Part shown: piece by piece, positions 61,637 to 64,000 of the stretch
Numbering within the stretch: the stretch's first letter is position 1
Layout: every line of letters begins with the position of its first letter
Source of the DNA: Roseospira visakhapatnamensis
Lineage (GTDB): Bacteria > Pseudomonadota > Alphaproteobacteria > Rhodospirillales > Rhodospirillaceae
NCBI RefSeq assembly: GCF_014197915.1
Contig: NZ_JACIGK010000010.1
Coordinates: 89,741 to 153,740, forward strand
Direction: 5' to 3'
DNA length: 64,000 nucleotides
The notes under the pieces: model-generated
The model's input: the letters and a program-made list of their open reading frames with translations, nothing else
Told to the model about the DNA's origin: nothing
Database searches by the model: none
Made by a program: the position numbers and the translations under genes

Positions 61637-61661
61637 CGCCGCGCATCCTTTCAGCGCGGCG
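61637..61661 (-). terminator. stem-loop after ettA
   Basis: Perfect 8-bp stem cgccgcgc (61637-61644) / gcgcggcg (61654-61661) with 9-nt loop, 16 bases after the ettA stop, followed on the minus strand by gggcggcttgattta. It also lies in the upstream region of the hybrid kinase, which begins at 61582. Confidence 0.5.
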
Positions 61662-61676
61662 ACGCGGACGGGCCGG

Positions 61677-63356
<1,680 letters not shown>

Positions 63357-63840
63357 GGGATCCTCCGAGGGGGGACAGACGGGGCACGGTGCCCCGACGG
63401 CGGGGGGCCAGGACATCCCCCTGGTGTATATGGGCGCACCTTGTAGCCCAGGCCCCCGAGCCGGAGCAATGGGCGGAGCCGGACGCCGGGCGATCGCCCG
63501 AACCGCCGTGCCCGCCCGGCCGGTGCGCGCGCACGGCCCTGAGAGGGTGACCAGAGGACGCCATGCACCGGAATACACTCGTTTTTCGCGCGCTCCTGGC
63601 GCAAGAATAGTGCGGTCGTACCACCACAGGCGCTGCCCGGGCGCGAGAAAATCTGTTAGTCTATGGCATTCAATAGATGATCCTGGAGTTCGTGACGACC
63701 CCGAAGTCAAGCGCCCCCCTCCGTGCGCGCCCCTGTGCCGGCATGTCGCGGCGCCGTGCGCTCGTGCTCGGGCACACAGGGCCCCGTAGGACGGTGATGA
63801 CGGGTTCGTAACCGCTCCGCCCTCCTCTCCCCGCCCCTAG
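63357..63840. other. 484-bp intergenic stretch, no gene recognised
   Basis: Between ettA and the insertion sequence. It presumably contains the ettA promoter, but no clear pair of hexamers was found. A less GC-rich patch lies at about 63645-63690. No repeat copy of the palindromic family was seen. Confidence 0.4.
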
Positions 63841-64000
63841 CAGTCTGTCGGATTTGGGCGGTCTCGGATAGAATCGGAGCGGGTTTCAGGTCATCGGGAA
63901 CGGGTGATGGCGAACTTCATCTCGGACGATCGCACACAAGCGCTTTTGTTGCCGCCGGACCTTCGGGAGTGGGTGCCGGACGATGACATGGCGCACTTCA
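63841..64000 (+). mobile_element. left end of an IS1182-like insertion sequence (truncated by window)
   Basis: The element appears to start at CAGTCTGTCGGATTTGGG (63841), right after CTAG (63837-63840), a palindromic tetramer that could be the target site. A transposase frame opens 66 bp inside. The right end is outside the window, so the terminal repeats and target duplication cannot be verified. Confidence 0.6.
63907..64000 (+). CDS. IS1182-family transposase, N-terminal fragment
   Basis: 31 residues visible from ATG 63907: MANFISDDRTQALLLPPDLR then EWVPDDDMAHF. The LLPP-x-LR-x-W-x-P-x-D-x-xAHF pattern is typical of the N-terminus of IS1182-type DDE transposases (family knowledge). The rest lies beyond the window, so intactness cannot be judged. 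Confidence 0.7.
   Translation, partial: MANFISDDRTQALLLPPDLREWVPDDDMAHF

Overview
This 64 kb window is a chromosomal segment of a very GC-rich, flagellated alphaproteobacterium, most likely of the order Rhodospirillales (inference). The signs are a CtrA cell-cycle regulator with a CtrA-type box in its own promoter, a LexA box of the alphaproteobacterial direct-repeat type, a PdhB with an N-terminal lipoyl domain, and the tRNA-Tyr/tRNA-Gly/tuf/tRNA-Trp/secE/nusG/rplKAJL/rpoB order. Most of the window is conserved housekeeping sequence. No phage, CRISPR array or plasmid genes are seen. The only mobile DNA is a family of small palindromic repeats and the left end of an IS1182-like element at the right edge.

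Layout. 1-9904 (minus): translation and transcription cluster reading from tRNA-Tyr through tRNA-Gly, tuf, tRNA-Trp, secE, nusG, rplK, rplA, rplJ and rplL into rpoB, which runs off the left edge. 10015-18684: RNA-modification and envelope genes (rlmB, thpR, a TesA-like esterase, a YbbA/YbbP-type ABC transporter, a FecR-domain protein, a Bax-inhibitor-1 protein, an RluB-type pseudouridine synthase, rsmD). 18730-24579: glycogen genes (glgA-glgP on minus, glgC divergent on plus). 24724-29634: htpG, a short HPF-like protein, and thiC behind a TPP riboswitch. 29673-36068: glnD, fliI-fliJ, a small secreted protein, rlmJ. 36175-41329: a LexA-box promoter, lexA, comEC, gltX. 41570-46235: citrate synthase, two small membrane proteins, an SDR, an SRAP protein and a secreted unknown, interleaved with palindromic repeats. 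46293-52940 (minus): pyruvate dehydrogenase operon pdhA-pdhB-pdhC-lpdA followed by lipA and a Coq10-like protein. 53307-63356: mtnP, an ABC exporter, ctrA, a 1200-residue hybrid histidine kinase, ettA. 63841-64000: start of an insertion sequence.

How the genes work together. The pdh operon makes E1, E2 and E3 together with the lipoyl synthase that matures the lipoyl domain. The E2 here has no lipoyl domain, so the one fused to E1-beta may be the only lipoyl carrier in this operon. The glg genes make ADP-glucose, polymerise it and degrade the polymer.

Points most worth a second look: (i) a repeat family (about 75-215 bp, up to three or more hairpins) with copies at 21235-21449, 43191-43265 and 45221-45375 and a fragment at 43581-43603; its terminal repeat supplies the stop codon of a neighbouring gene at two places; (ii) the lipoyl-less E2; (iii) a strong LexA-box promoter about 455 bp upstream of lexA; (iv) a readable ctrA autoregulatory promoter. 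Many very long open frames on the strand opposite real genes are artefacts of high GC and are left out.
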